A DNA stretch of 64,000 nucleotides. Source: an uncultured Rhodospirillaceae bacterium (GTDB lineage: Bacteria; Pseudomonadota; Alphaproteobacteria; Rhodospirillales; Magnetospirillaceae). The stretch covers positions 85,817 through 149,816 of the forward strand of contig CALABS010000008.1 in assembly GCA_937887565.1 (NCBI GenBank), written 5' to 3'. Position 1 is the first letter of the stretch; every line of letters begins with the position of its first letter. Under the pieces are notes generated by a model. It worked only from the letters and a program-made list of their open reading frames with translations, was not told where the DNA came from and searched no databases. The translations under genes and the position numbers were made by a program. Shown here piece by piece: positions 42,201-54,200 of this stretch.

Positions 42201-45200
42201 AGAGGAATGCCGTGCCGAGGCCGAGGCCCAGGTGCGGCGCGAGGCCGAAACCGACGGCGGAGAGGTGCCGCGGCTCCTGGACCCTGCTGTCGAGGCCGAG
42301 ATCGACGGCAGGGCGGAGCGCCTCGCCTATGACCGGTCGCCTTGCCCCGTCGGCGAGATCGATGAACGCGCCTTCGACGGTGCCTACGCCGGCCTGGTGG
42401 AAGACATCGCCTGGCGGCAGGCGGTCGAGCTGGCCGAAGCGGATGCCCGCCGTGACGCACCGCGGCTTTGCGAGGACGAGGCCGGAATAGGCTATTCGAT
42501 CCGGGTGGACGGGGATGAAGCGGAGGTCTTCGTGCCGGATGGGCGGTCGCTGGGCGCCTTGCCGTCCTTCATCCACGCCGTCGGCCTGGCTGAAGCCCAT
42601 GCGCGCGGCGATGATATCGCCCTGCTGCGCGATCCGGCCCAGCCCCTCAACCATGCCGGCCCGCCCGATCGCTGGCACCTGCGGCCGGCCATCCGCATAA
42701 CCGTTTCCGGATCGGAGGCGGAACCCGCTTTCGCGGTGATCCGGGATGCGCTCGCGCGAGGTCCGTTCGCCGTCAGCCGCAATTCCTACGATCGCCAAGC
42801 CATCGACGAACAGCCAGGCTGGCAGATCACGCATCTGGCGAGCGGAATGCGGATCGTGCCGATCCTGGCGACCAGGGAACAGGCGATGAGCCTGGCCGAA
42901 CGTCTCGCCGAGACGTTTCCCGCTGTCGCGGGGCTGGGAGACTGGCATTCGCTCACTCGGTCCATGATCGCCACGGATCCCGCGGTCGTCGCCGCGATTC
43001 GCGAGTTGCGGCGAAAGACCGATGCGCTGCTTGCCCATGTCCGCAGCGAGGCCGTGGCCGGCGCGCAGGCGGAGAGCCTGGCGCGCCGCGAGACCGCCGC
43101 TCCGTCCGCAGCCGGCGACGGCTTCGAGGTCCCGGCCTGGAGCGTAGGGGGCCCAGGCGAGGGACTGACGTCCGCGGCCGAACCTCCCGTATTCGACACT
43201 TTCGGTGCTTGGGTTCCAGATCATCGCGAGCGTGCTGCCTTGCGGCGCATATGGTTCACCGAGGACCAGTTCGTCGAACAGGCGGCACGGGACATGTTCC
43301 ATGCCTGGTGTCGTGAGCAGGGTATCGAGGATCTGCATCCGTACGACGAACAGGAACTGCAGGGACAGTTCTGGGAGATGGCGGCGAACCGGGAGCTCGA
43401 TGAGTGGCTCGCAAACGCCCAGTCGGTCCGGTCACAAGACGGGAAGTACCTGCTCGCGGACCTGCCCAACGTCGATCATCTGCGGGTGTTCGACCTCGAC
43501 GACGACGGGCTTCCCGAGCAGGAAATCGGGCGGGCCGACACGCGCGAAACGGCCGCCCAGTTGGCCAGGCTGCATGCCCTCACCGGGATGGTCACCTACA
43601 CCGCGGAGGATCTGCCTCCCGATCGCCTCAATCTCCCAGGCGGGCAGGACTGGCGCCGGACCGACGTTTGCGTGTTCACCGAGACCGGTGGCGTGAATAC
43701 CGCTCGCGGGTTCAAGCGCGGCTCCCTCGGAGTCGTGCCGGCGGCGTCCACCACGCCGCGGTCCATGGAATGGCGCAGCCGCCGGCCTGGTTGGCTCGTG
43801 GTTCACCTGGCCACCGGCCTCGCCGTCGGCAAGCCGCATGCCCAGCGCGACACCGCCATCGCCGTCGCCGGACATCTCATGGAGTCCGAACCGGAGTTGG
43901 CCGCGCTCACCCTGGACAACCTGCCGGAAAGGAAGCCGGTACTATGGCCGCGGTTGGCCGTCCTCGAAAATGCGGCGCGCCTTGCGGGCCGTGCGGATGC
44001 CGCCGCCAGGGCCCGGAGCGAAAGCGACGCCCGGCGTGCCGCCATGGTCCCGTCCGAGGTCGAGGATGCGTTCGGCGCGTCCGCGGTGTTCAAGGCGGCG
44101 GAGGCTGTCATTGGCCAGGCGGATATCGATGCGCTCGCCCTCCATATCCGCGATCGCGTCCAGGCCGGCGGCGCCTGGCCTTCCATCGTCCATCTGCGGA
44201 AGGAAGCCGAGCATGTCCTCGGCCAGCCCATCCGCCCCGGGTCGCTGGCCGCGAAGGCCGTGGAGGAAGCCACGGAAGCCGGAGCGGTGATGGCAGCCGC
44301 GGCATTGGCAGCCGAAGGACGGCCGGCCGAAACCGTGTTCGCGGAACTTCGGGGCATCGCGGCACGTCTTCCCAACCTGTCCACCCGGACATCGAGCAGC
44401 GTCCGCAACCAGGCTTACTCGACGCCGCTGCCGATCTCCTATGTGGCCGCCCGGCTTGCCGGCGTCCGGGCGGGAAAGACCGTTGCGGATCCGACCGCCG
44501 GCCACGGTGCGTTGCTGCTGGGCGCGGAAACCGGGCAGGCATTCGTCAACGAGATCGATCCTGCCCGCGCGGACCGGCTGGAGGCCATGGGGTTCACCGT
44601 GACCCGGGAGGATGCGGCCGACTGGCGGCCGCGGGATCCCGTCGATCGCATCGTGGCCAATCCGCCCTTCGGAAGCCTGCGGGCCGTTTCGGACCTGGGA
44701 GGGCCGGCGTGGAAACTTACCGGCGGGCGGGTCTATCTGACCCCGGATGGCATCGCCACCCGGGTGGAGCCCGGGACCGTGGCACCCTTCACCACGTCCG
44801 CCGACCAGGCGATCGCCTGGAACACGCTCTCCCGCTTGAAACCGGATGGGCGCGCGGTACTCATCCTGGAAGCCCCGCTTTCAGAGACCGCCGATGCGCG
44901 CCGGCAGGCGTATGAAACCCGCGAAATGCGGGGATTCATGCATGAGCTCTACAACAGGTTCAACGTCGTGGACCATGTGACGCTCGCTGGTGACCTCTAT
45001 TCGACCCAGGGGGCGTCCTGGCCGGTCGACATGATCATCATCGACGGCCGCGGCAGGTCAGCGAGGCCTCTGCCCGCAGCACTTCTCCCGGAGCGCATCA
45101 CCACGCTCGATCACCTCGCCGCCTATGCCGGGCGGCACGCCTGGGGTGAACTTCTGGACGCGAAAGCCTGGAGGTTCGCCGAGATGCAGGCACAAGCCGA

Positions 45201-48200
45201 TGCGAGGACGGCCATGGACCGCGTTACCGACCAGTACGATGTCATTGACGAGGAGTTCCCGGATGACGACACCGTTCAAGGGGTGGTTGAGACACCTGCC
45301 GTTCGAGCCGGCAACGGCCTGGATGCCGGCGGACCTTCCGGCGACGCTGGCGGTCGTCCTGCCCACATCCTTTCGGATGCCCATGACGGCGGACGCCTAT
45401 CTGCGGGCGCTGGCCGAGAAGACCAAGGCTCTGCTGGCGTCCGTGCCGGACCCGCGGCCGATGATCAGTATGCTGGAAGCGGCCGTTCCGACCGATTCCA
45501 TCGCCTGGACGGATCCGGCGCTGGCCGATCCGGTCATGACGCTGATCTGCGGGAACACCCTCCTGAGGGATCGGATCGTGGACCGACTGGCGATGGGGGG
45601 GGCGGTGATGCCGCTGCGGGAAGTCGCTCCCGAGGAGACGCTGGCGGACCTGCTGGCCGGGCTCAGGACACTGTCCTGAACCCGGAGCACGGGAAAGGGG
45701 GAGGGGAGGATGTGACCCTCAACCTGGCCCGCCAGATTCCTTACGAGCCTTTGTCGAAAGGGCCGCGTCTGGAATGCCTGGTGCCCCAGAACCTGGCCGT
45801 GCCGACGCGGATCGCACTCCAGGACCTGGACCGTCGCCTGAAAGCCGACGGGTTCGAGGATGTCGACCATTTTCTGGTGGACCGGCTCGGCTACGGTTCC
45901 CGCCAAGAGCTCTGGCAGGCGCTTGCGGCCGAACAGTGCGATTTCGTCGCCCTGGCCATCGACCAGTTCGAGAGAGGGGGATCGTTCATCAATGGCTCCA
46001 TGACGGGAATGGGCAAGGGGCGCCACAACGCCGCCCTGATCCGTTACGCCGATCGACGCGGAATCCTGCCGATCTTTTTCACCGAACGTCCCGATCTCTA
46101 TGCGGCCCTGGCACGCGATCTTGCGGACATCGGTTCCGGCCATCTCAAGCTGCTGGCCACCGATGCCGGGCTGACCGGTGCCAAGGCGATCGACCTGCCC
46201 GACGGCACCAGATTGACGACCCGCCCGAAGGAGGCCCACGACCGCGTTCTCGACGAGATCGTCCGGACCGGGGAACTGGGTCCCCATGGCGATGTCCTGG
46301 TTTCGTCCTATTCGCAGATGCAGACCGTGAAGGGCAATGAAACGTCGCGACGCCGGCTCATGGCGAGCGTGGCGCCCGGTGCCCTTCTTCTTCGCGACGA
46401 AACGCAGAACGCCGCTGGCGACGGCCTGGAAACCAAACCGGGCCTGCCGCCCAATCGTGCGGAGTTCCTGCGCAACATCATGTGGCAGGCGGAAGCCGTC
46501 GGTGATTCCTCGGCCACGTGGGCGAAACGTCCCGATATCCTCGACCTCTATGCCCGGACCGACCTTCGCATGGCGGCTCCGATCGCCGAGATCGGCGGTG
46601 TCGCCGCACGCGGCGGCGTGCCCATGCTTCAGGCCCTGTCCGGCATGCTGGCCCAGGCGGGCCAGTACGGACGCTTGGAACGAGACCTGTCGGGCGTCGA
46701 ATATGTTTTCGAAGTGGTCGATACCGACCATCGGATGGTCGACCGGTTCGCGGCGGCGCTGCGCGCCATCTATCGGTTCAGCGAGTTCAAGGAAGGCCTT
46801 CTTGCCGGCAAGGTGGGAAACCGCTTGCGGCAGACGGCCCAGAAGGCGCTGCCGGACGGCGCTACCGGAAAGGTGGGCCTCGATTCGCTCAATTTCTCTT
46901 CGCTGGTCCATAACCTCACGGCCCAGGGCCTGCTGGCCATCAAGGCCGAGCCGGCTGCGGCGGAGGCGATCGCGCTCCTGAAGCGTGGTGAAACGAACAG
47001 AAAGCTCATCGATGCCGTTCATGCGGCCGAGGGTGACCGCCATCCCCCCTCTGGCTGGGCGGACCTGCTTTCGGATGCCGCCGGCGATGACGGTGTCCTG
47101 CAGGCAGCCGTGGCCGAGATCCGGCACCTTGCCGAATCGCCCGCTGCCGCGAAGGCCTGGCTGGAAAAGGACGGTACGATCGGTAAGGACCGTTTGGCCG
47201 CCTTTCTCGGTCCTCGCAAGCCGGTGTTCGGTCTGCACAACACCATGGGGTCGTTCATCGAGCAATTCGCCTCCGACACCGACGGCAAGCCCGGCGAGGT
47301 GTTGGGAGCCGACTTCGGCGATCTTCTCATCCGCTATCTCGACCGTACCCGGGACGTGCTGATCGGTGATCCATTCGGCGCCAAGGAGCGCATCCGGCTG
47401 ACTGACGGAGACCTCGGCGCCGACGGCATGGCGCTGTACCGTGAGGCGCGCAAGCTGATCGGTGAAACCGACTGGACGAACATGCACGTTTCGCCGATCG
47501 ACCACGTGAAGTGGCGTTTGGAGAGCGCCGGCTTCGATGTGGGAGAGATCACCGGCCGCCATCACGTTCTCGACTATTCGCAGGGCGAACCCGTCTATCG
47601 CGTCCGGCCGCCGGCGGAGGTCTCCAAGGCCCAGGCCGTGCGCACCAAGGACGCATTCAACGCCGGCCGGCTCGACGCCGTCATCATCAATCAGTCCGGC
47701 GCGTCCGGCATCGACCTTCACGCGGCACGGAAATTCTCCGATCGCACGCCCAGGGCCATGCTCCTCCTGCAGGCGCATCCCAACGTCGACACCCATGTCC
47801 AGATGCTCGGACGCATCGACCGGACGGACCAGGAATTCCGCGGTTCCTACCGGCACCTGGTCGCCGATGTCCCCGCCGAACTGCGGCCGGCGGCCGCCCT
47901 GGCGAAGAAGCTGGCGACGCTCAATGCGACCACCATGGCCACGCGCGATGGCGTTTTCGGTTCGGGGGGCCTCGACATCCTCAACCCGATCGGCGATCGC
48001 GCCATTGCACGGTTGATGGAGATCGATTCCGCCATGCATTGGAAGATGGGCTTTCCTCTCAAGCTCACCTCCAAGGGCGATGGCCTCGAAGTTCCGGATG
48101 CCGCCCGCAAGGTCACGGGGCGCATGGCCCTCCTGGCGGTTCGGGAGCAGGAACGTCTTGCCCGCATGATCGAGGAGGAATATGCCTCCGAGCTGCGCCG

Positions 48201-51200
48201 GGCCGAAGCCATGGGCGAGAGCCTCGAGGCCAAGACCCTGGATCTGCGGGCGCGGCCCGTGGAGCGTGTCGAACTGGGCGGCACTGCGGGTGCCGACAAG
48301 GTATCGTCGCCCTTCGCCGGACCCTACTGGGTCTATCGTATGGATGTCCGCCGGCTGCAGCGCCCGTACCGCTGGGTATTCGTGGAACAGCGCCTGCGCG
48401 ACGAACTCGCCATGGCGAAGGACACCCCGTCGGGCGAGTATCATCGCGAGGCGGCTCGGTGGACCGCGGCTCGTCGCAAGGAACTCTCCGCCCGCTTTTC
48501 CTCCTTCCTGGCCCGCCGTTTGGAGGGCAAGGACGACAAGCGCAAGGTCGGTATCCAGAAGAGGTTGGCCGCCCAGTTCAAGGAAGTGGACGATACGTTG
48601 GCCAACCTGCCGCCCGGAACCCGGGTGAGGGTGGAACTGCCGCAACAGCCGGGCGACGACGCCCGTTCCGTCGTCTACGGTGTAGTTGCCGCGGTCAAGC
48701 CCGGCGGCCGGACCGCCAATCCGGCAGCTCCCGGCGATTGGCGCCTGCACCTGATCGTTGCCGACGCCATGCGCGAAATCGACGTTCCCTTCAGCCAGAT
48801 CGCCGGCGTCGGCAAGCCCAAGGGACAGGAATTCGTCATCACCCGCGCCGAGAAGGCCGTTGTCACCGAGAACGGCAAGGCCGTCACGAAACCCATTCCC
48901 CAGCTCTTCGATGAAGGTGCAAGGCAGGCCCGCGAGGAGCGTCTCGTCGTGACTGGCAACCTCCTGGCCGGCTACGCCCGTTATCCCCGGGGCCAGGTGA
49001 TGTTCTTCACCGACGAACAGGGTGCGGTCCGCCCCGGAATCCTGCTGCCGAAGGATGCGGACATGGCGGCGGTTCTCGCCGCCCAGCCAGTGGCCTTTTC
49101 CGATCCCGACCATGTCCTCGACTATCTCGAGGACGGAATTGATGCGCGAAAGCGTCGGGAGATCCTCAGTTCGGACGGTGCGATCGCAATCCGTGCCGCC
49201 AATCCGGGCGAAGAAGCGGTTGTCGATGGCCGGCTGGGCGCCATCCGGATCGACGTGGCTGCCGCCCGCTCCGTCGGAGGACGGTATTTCCTGGACCAGG
49301 CGGTCGTGAAGGCCGCTGGAGCCGACTTCGTCTCCGTCGGAGGGGAAATGCGGGTGACCGTGCCGGCCGAACAGTTCGGCGCGGTGTTCGAAGCGCTGAA
49401 GGCAGCCGGTGCAACCTTCGTCACGCGGCATGATCTTGAGGACGCCCGCGCGATCACCGGCATGGAACTTCCCCGGCCTGAAACGACGAAGGAGCTGACG
49501 GGGGCCGTTGTCGGGGCGGCGCTTCCACCATCCCTATCGACGCCTGCCCCGGAATCGGAGCGCGCCGCCCAAGCCCGACCCGCATCTTCCGCCGGGAAGG
49601 AGGCGGCGGTGCCGGCCGGCGCGGCGGATGACAATCGCCGCCTTCTCGTCATCGCCTGCACCCAATCCAAGGCGCCCGACTCCGGGGAAATCCCGGCCGT
49701 GGACCGCTATACGGGCTATGGGTTCGACGTCCTCAAGGCCCAGCTGGCGTCGCTTCCTGCCGATGCCCGCCCAGACGTGGTCATCCTTTCCGCCAGGCAC
49801 GGGTTCATTCCTGGTGATCGCCCGATCGCCGCCTACGATGAAATGCTCACGCCCGACGCGGCGAACAGACTGAAACGTGATGCCGCAACGGCTGCCGCGG
49901 TGGAGGACCTTCTCGGGCGCGGCTCCTACAAGGACGTCATGCTGTTCGGGTCCGAGTTGTATCGGGACGTCATGCGGTCCTTCACCCACCATTTCCCCGC
50001 CGGGGCGGCCGTGACGGAAGTTTCCGGCGGCGTGCTTGCCCAGAAGGCCCAACTTAAGCAATGGCTGCTGAACGGCAGACAGGCCATTGGCCGCGAAGCC
50101 GTGGCGGACAGGAACGCGCCGGTTCGAGACCGTGAATCTCTTCCGGCATTCGTCCGGCCGCCCTTTGTCAGGCCAGGGGCGCCTCGTTACGGTTTCGCCG
50201 CCGAGTTTTCGGTCGGACCGCAGGACATGCGGGAAACCGTTTCCGCGGTCCTGGACGCCCTTGATGGCGCCCGCGCCCTTTGGCCCGACGTGGAACGGGA
50301 CGATGCCCTCGCTGCCCAGTTGCGTGCCGCGGCTGCATTGGCCGCTGTCGGCGACAGGGAAGGAGCGGTCAGCGCCATTGGGCCGATTGCGGAGAAGATC
50401 CGGGTCGTGGCCGAAGCGGCGGATGCGTGGTGGGCCATCGAGGGGCGGGACGGGTCCGAAGCCCCTGGCAAACGCCTGCTTGCCGTCCTCGACGGCTTGC
50501 AAGGAAAGTTCGCATTCGGCCGCGATGTGACGCTGGTCACTGACGGCTTTTCGGAACCCAAGTTGTTGAGTGGTCCTTCGGTTCCTGGCCCCACTCGGGA
50601 CGGGCGGGAAGTCCATCGTGTCCTGGACGTCCCTGAAACCGTGACCGACAGGGCGTTGGTCGAACGGTTCGATTCTTCGCTCGATCCGGGCCGGTTCGTG
50701 CACGCCTATTCCCGTGTCCTGGGCCGTGGGCCGGCGCGGCAGTTCAGCGTGGGCGATCTTCCCACCCCCTCGCCGCGGATGATGGCCGAATCCGCTCAGG
50801 CAGCCCGGCAGTTGATCGGCGAGGTCATGGACCGTCACGGCGGGCTTCCCATGGAAACGGCCTTTGCCTTCGGTATGTCGAGCCTGGGACTGCTCGATGG
50901 CGTTTCCGGCATGTACCGGGTGCTCGACGAGATTGCTGACGGAAGGTTCAACGACCCGGCCGCAGTCCAGCGCCTGGCGGAACGCGGCCATGGGGATTTT
51001 CTGCGCTCGACCGGCGGAATGTTCCCGACCGGGGATGCGGTCGAACGGGGTATCGAGGCGTGCGTCGAACTGGCGGACGAAGAAGCCCGCGATGGGCTGA
51101 GGGAGATCCTCGCGCCGATCGCGCGGGCCTGTTGGGCCGCCGAGGACATGCACGCCGCGCTGGGTATCGTCGGCGCCGGCATGGCCGACGGGATGGATGG

Positions 51201-54200
51201 CCGCTTCCAGGCTGTAGATATCGCCCGCGAGGTCCTTCAGTTGGCCGGTGACCCGACCATGACGGCCGCCATGCGGGAAACGGACCACATCCTGGCGCAT
51301 TTTGGCCGAATGGAGCGGCGTGCGCGCTGGCTGGGCGATGCCGAACATCTCGCGGACATCATGCGTCAGCGTGCTGAGTTGCCACAGCTTCGGCGTTTGG
51401 TGGCGGATCTCGCAGCCGGTGAGGAAACCCTTTACAGCGCCGGGCGTTCGCATCATCCCAGCTACTCCGACTGGTCCGTCAAGGCCGATGCGGGCGCCGC
51501 CGAACTCGAAGCGATGGGATGGATCCGCGCGGACGTGCCCATCACCACGGCGGAGGGTCTCGCGAGTTTCCCCGGTTTCGTGAATGAGGCCGTCGCTCCG
51601 GGGTTGGCCGTCATTCCGGCGCCGGCGGTAACCGCCACGCTGTCGGACATCGACCCCGATGAAGCGCGCTGGAGAGTGCTGCACGTGGCCAGCGGCATCC
51701 CGCTCGGGGCCTACCACCGCACAAAGGCGGGCCTGGTCGTGGCCCCCTATCCGCATATGTACACCGCCGCCGCTGCCGCCCGTGCCGCCCAGAACATGGC
51801 CGGCGCCGCCGACTGGCCGACACTTGTCCCGGACGAGCTTCCCCAGGCCGAACGCGCGCGGATCACGCAGGAAGTGGGGAGTGCGTTCGAAAAGGAACGC
51901 GTTGCCGATATCGACGACTGGATCGGCCGCGGAATCCTGAGTTTCGATGCCGCTGACGCGCGTTCGCGCGGATTCGATGTCGACAACACGTTCTGGATCG
52001 CGGTCGACGACGGCGAAAGGCCCGAGATCCTGATCGAGAACGGGATGATCCGCGCCTTTCCCAAGCGAGAGCACTGCGCCGATATCGATGGCCGTTCCCA
52101 GGCGCCCGTTCACCTGCGGGTGGATCGTCCGGCCTATTTCGGCCGCGGTGAAGTGGCGTCCGATGTCAAGGAGGCGCTCAAGCCCTTTTTCGACCAGAAC
52201 GAAGAGGTGCTTCGGGACAATTTCCGGAAGGCGATTCACGCCGATGCGGCCAAGATCGGTGAGATCGGCGGTGAAAGTCCCGACACGGTCGCGGACCGCG
52301 CCGCCGCGACGTTCTCCTTCGACAGCTTCATCGAGGCAGTCGCGCTCGGGGACTGGCGGATGGCCGGCGCCGGCCGATACGATGGCAGCCTGCTCGATTT
52401 CATTCTGCTTCATCTCAAGGACGCAGGCTACGACTCGGCGGTGATGCCGAACCAGCTGGATGTCGGTGAGGAGCAGGTATTCGTCTTCCAGCCGTCCCGG
52501 GTGACGATGGCCTGGAACCAGGTCGAGGCATCCATTACCGCCGCCCGGGCGCGGGCGGACGAGGAGAGGGCGCGGGATGCCGCTTGGAGGGCCAAATACA
52601 ACGAAACCGAACGTTCCAGGATGGCCGCCGCCCGTGACGAGGGTATCGCCACGTTCGACGTCGATCGTCTGGAAGAACGGGGTTTCAATACCGACAGCGC
52701 TTCGATCCGCTGGGTTGCCGTCGAGAACAAGGACTTTCCAGCAGTTGGAGAAAGCTTCACCGATGCGGGCGGAACGGTCTATCTGCGCCGCTCGGATGCC
52801 GAAAACCGGGGGGGCGCCGAAGCCGCGCCGGTTTACCTGCGCCATGGTTTCACGGCGAACCTTGCCGCCCCCGGGGACAAGGAACTTGCGGTCCTTGCCG
52901 ATGCTCACCAGCAGCTTGCGCTCGACTCCCTCTATCCCTCGCTTCTGGACTTCCAGCAGGCCGTCCGTCACGGCCGTTGGCCCGGCGGTGATGTGCGGGA
53001 CGCGGTGCTGGACATGTTCAGGACCGCGGGCTTTCATTCCGTCGAGTATTGCGACGTCGGGCTGACGCAGCTTCACGTTTTCGATGCTTCGGACGTGGCG
53101 GTCGCTTGGGATGCATTGTACCGCGCACGCCTTGAGCGACGGTTCACGGACGCTGTTTCGGGACCGGCCTTAGCGGCCGCGGCCCAGCGTGCGGCCCTTG
53201 CCGCACCGAGGCTTCTCCTGGGCGGTCCAGACGGTACGGCTCAGGAACCAGCCAGACCGCGCAGTTCCGTTGAACGCGCCGCTGAAGTCCGTGCCCTGGT
53301 GGGACCGGTTCCGATCATCGGATTCGTAGACGACTCGGGCGCCATGCGGCTGTTCGATGCCGATGCCCGCCGGGCGAAGCAGCTGTTGCCCGACCTCACC
53401 GTCGTCGAGATCGACGAGATGGCCGAGGTTCTCGTTCAGGCCCACGACCGTGTGCGGGTGGCCACAGCCCTCGGACGCCAATCGTGCGACGGTTTCGTCG
53501 CGGCCTCGGTCGATCCCGCCGCCGGCCATCTGGTCGTGGAAACCTTCCTCCGGGACGAGGTCAAACGGGAAATCGTCGACGACGAGAAGGCGGCGTCGCT
53601 GCTGGACAATCCCGAGGCGCGTCAACGGGAGCGGGCACGCGACCGCGCTTCAGCTTGGGGCCAGAAGGATTTGCCCGCACGCTATGCGGACGTCGAAATC
53701 TCGGCCAGGCGGCATGAGATACCTGCACTCAAGGACGGCGGCCGCTATGTCATCTACGGTGAACGGGCCGAACGGGCGCGAAGCGCCGGCGGAGTGCTGG
53801 CCGCCAACTTTTCGGGTGCCGGCCGCGCCGCTACGACCTGGATACCGGACACCAAGGACTCCCTGCTCGCGGCGGGCCAGGTACTGGCCGATGCCGGCAT
53901 CGAATTGTGCCTGTCGACTTCCTACGATCGCCGGTCGCATCCCTGGGTCGTGTTCAAGATGCAACCCTCGACAATGGCACGGGAAGCGTCCCGCGAAGCG
54001 ACCGTGGTCAGCGGCATCGGCAACACCGAAGTGGGTGTCCATGCGGCAGTGAAGCACTCCCACGGCCGTCACGGAGTTGCCCTGGTGCGGCATGCGGATG
54101 ATGCGTCGTGGCGGAGCTACGGGGATGACGCCCGCCATATCGCCGCAGCGATCGGCGGCGACCCCGTCGACGTGCAGGATCCGGATGGCGCTGTCCACGC

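Larger units (their letters stand above)
36421..51922 (+). repeat. six diverged copies of a roughly 115-residue module in giant frame 2
   Basis: Copies lie at about 36421-36792, 38743-39110, 40735-41122, 42757-43140, 43702-44085 and 51577-51922. The core pattern is GFxRDGLAVVPL, then W.VIHLxTGLxLG, R.QAMxLAE.L, W..LT..NL, and a basic helix ending in DAFGG. The first two copies are closest to each other; the fourth and sixth are most diverged. No known domain name is assigned. It may bind DNA or protein repeatedly along the polypeptide. Confidence 0.6.

Noticed and set aside
39478..53076. Minus-strand frames of 1286, 1344 and 1180 codons opposite giant frame 2
   Set aside because: Same antisense effect; they lie exactly opposite the coding frame with its helicase and methyltransferase motifs and have no natural start context.
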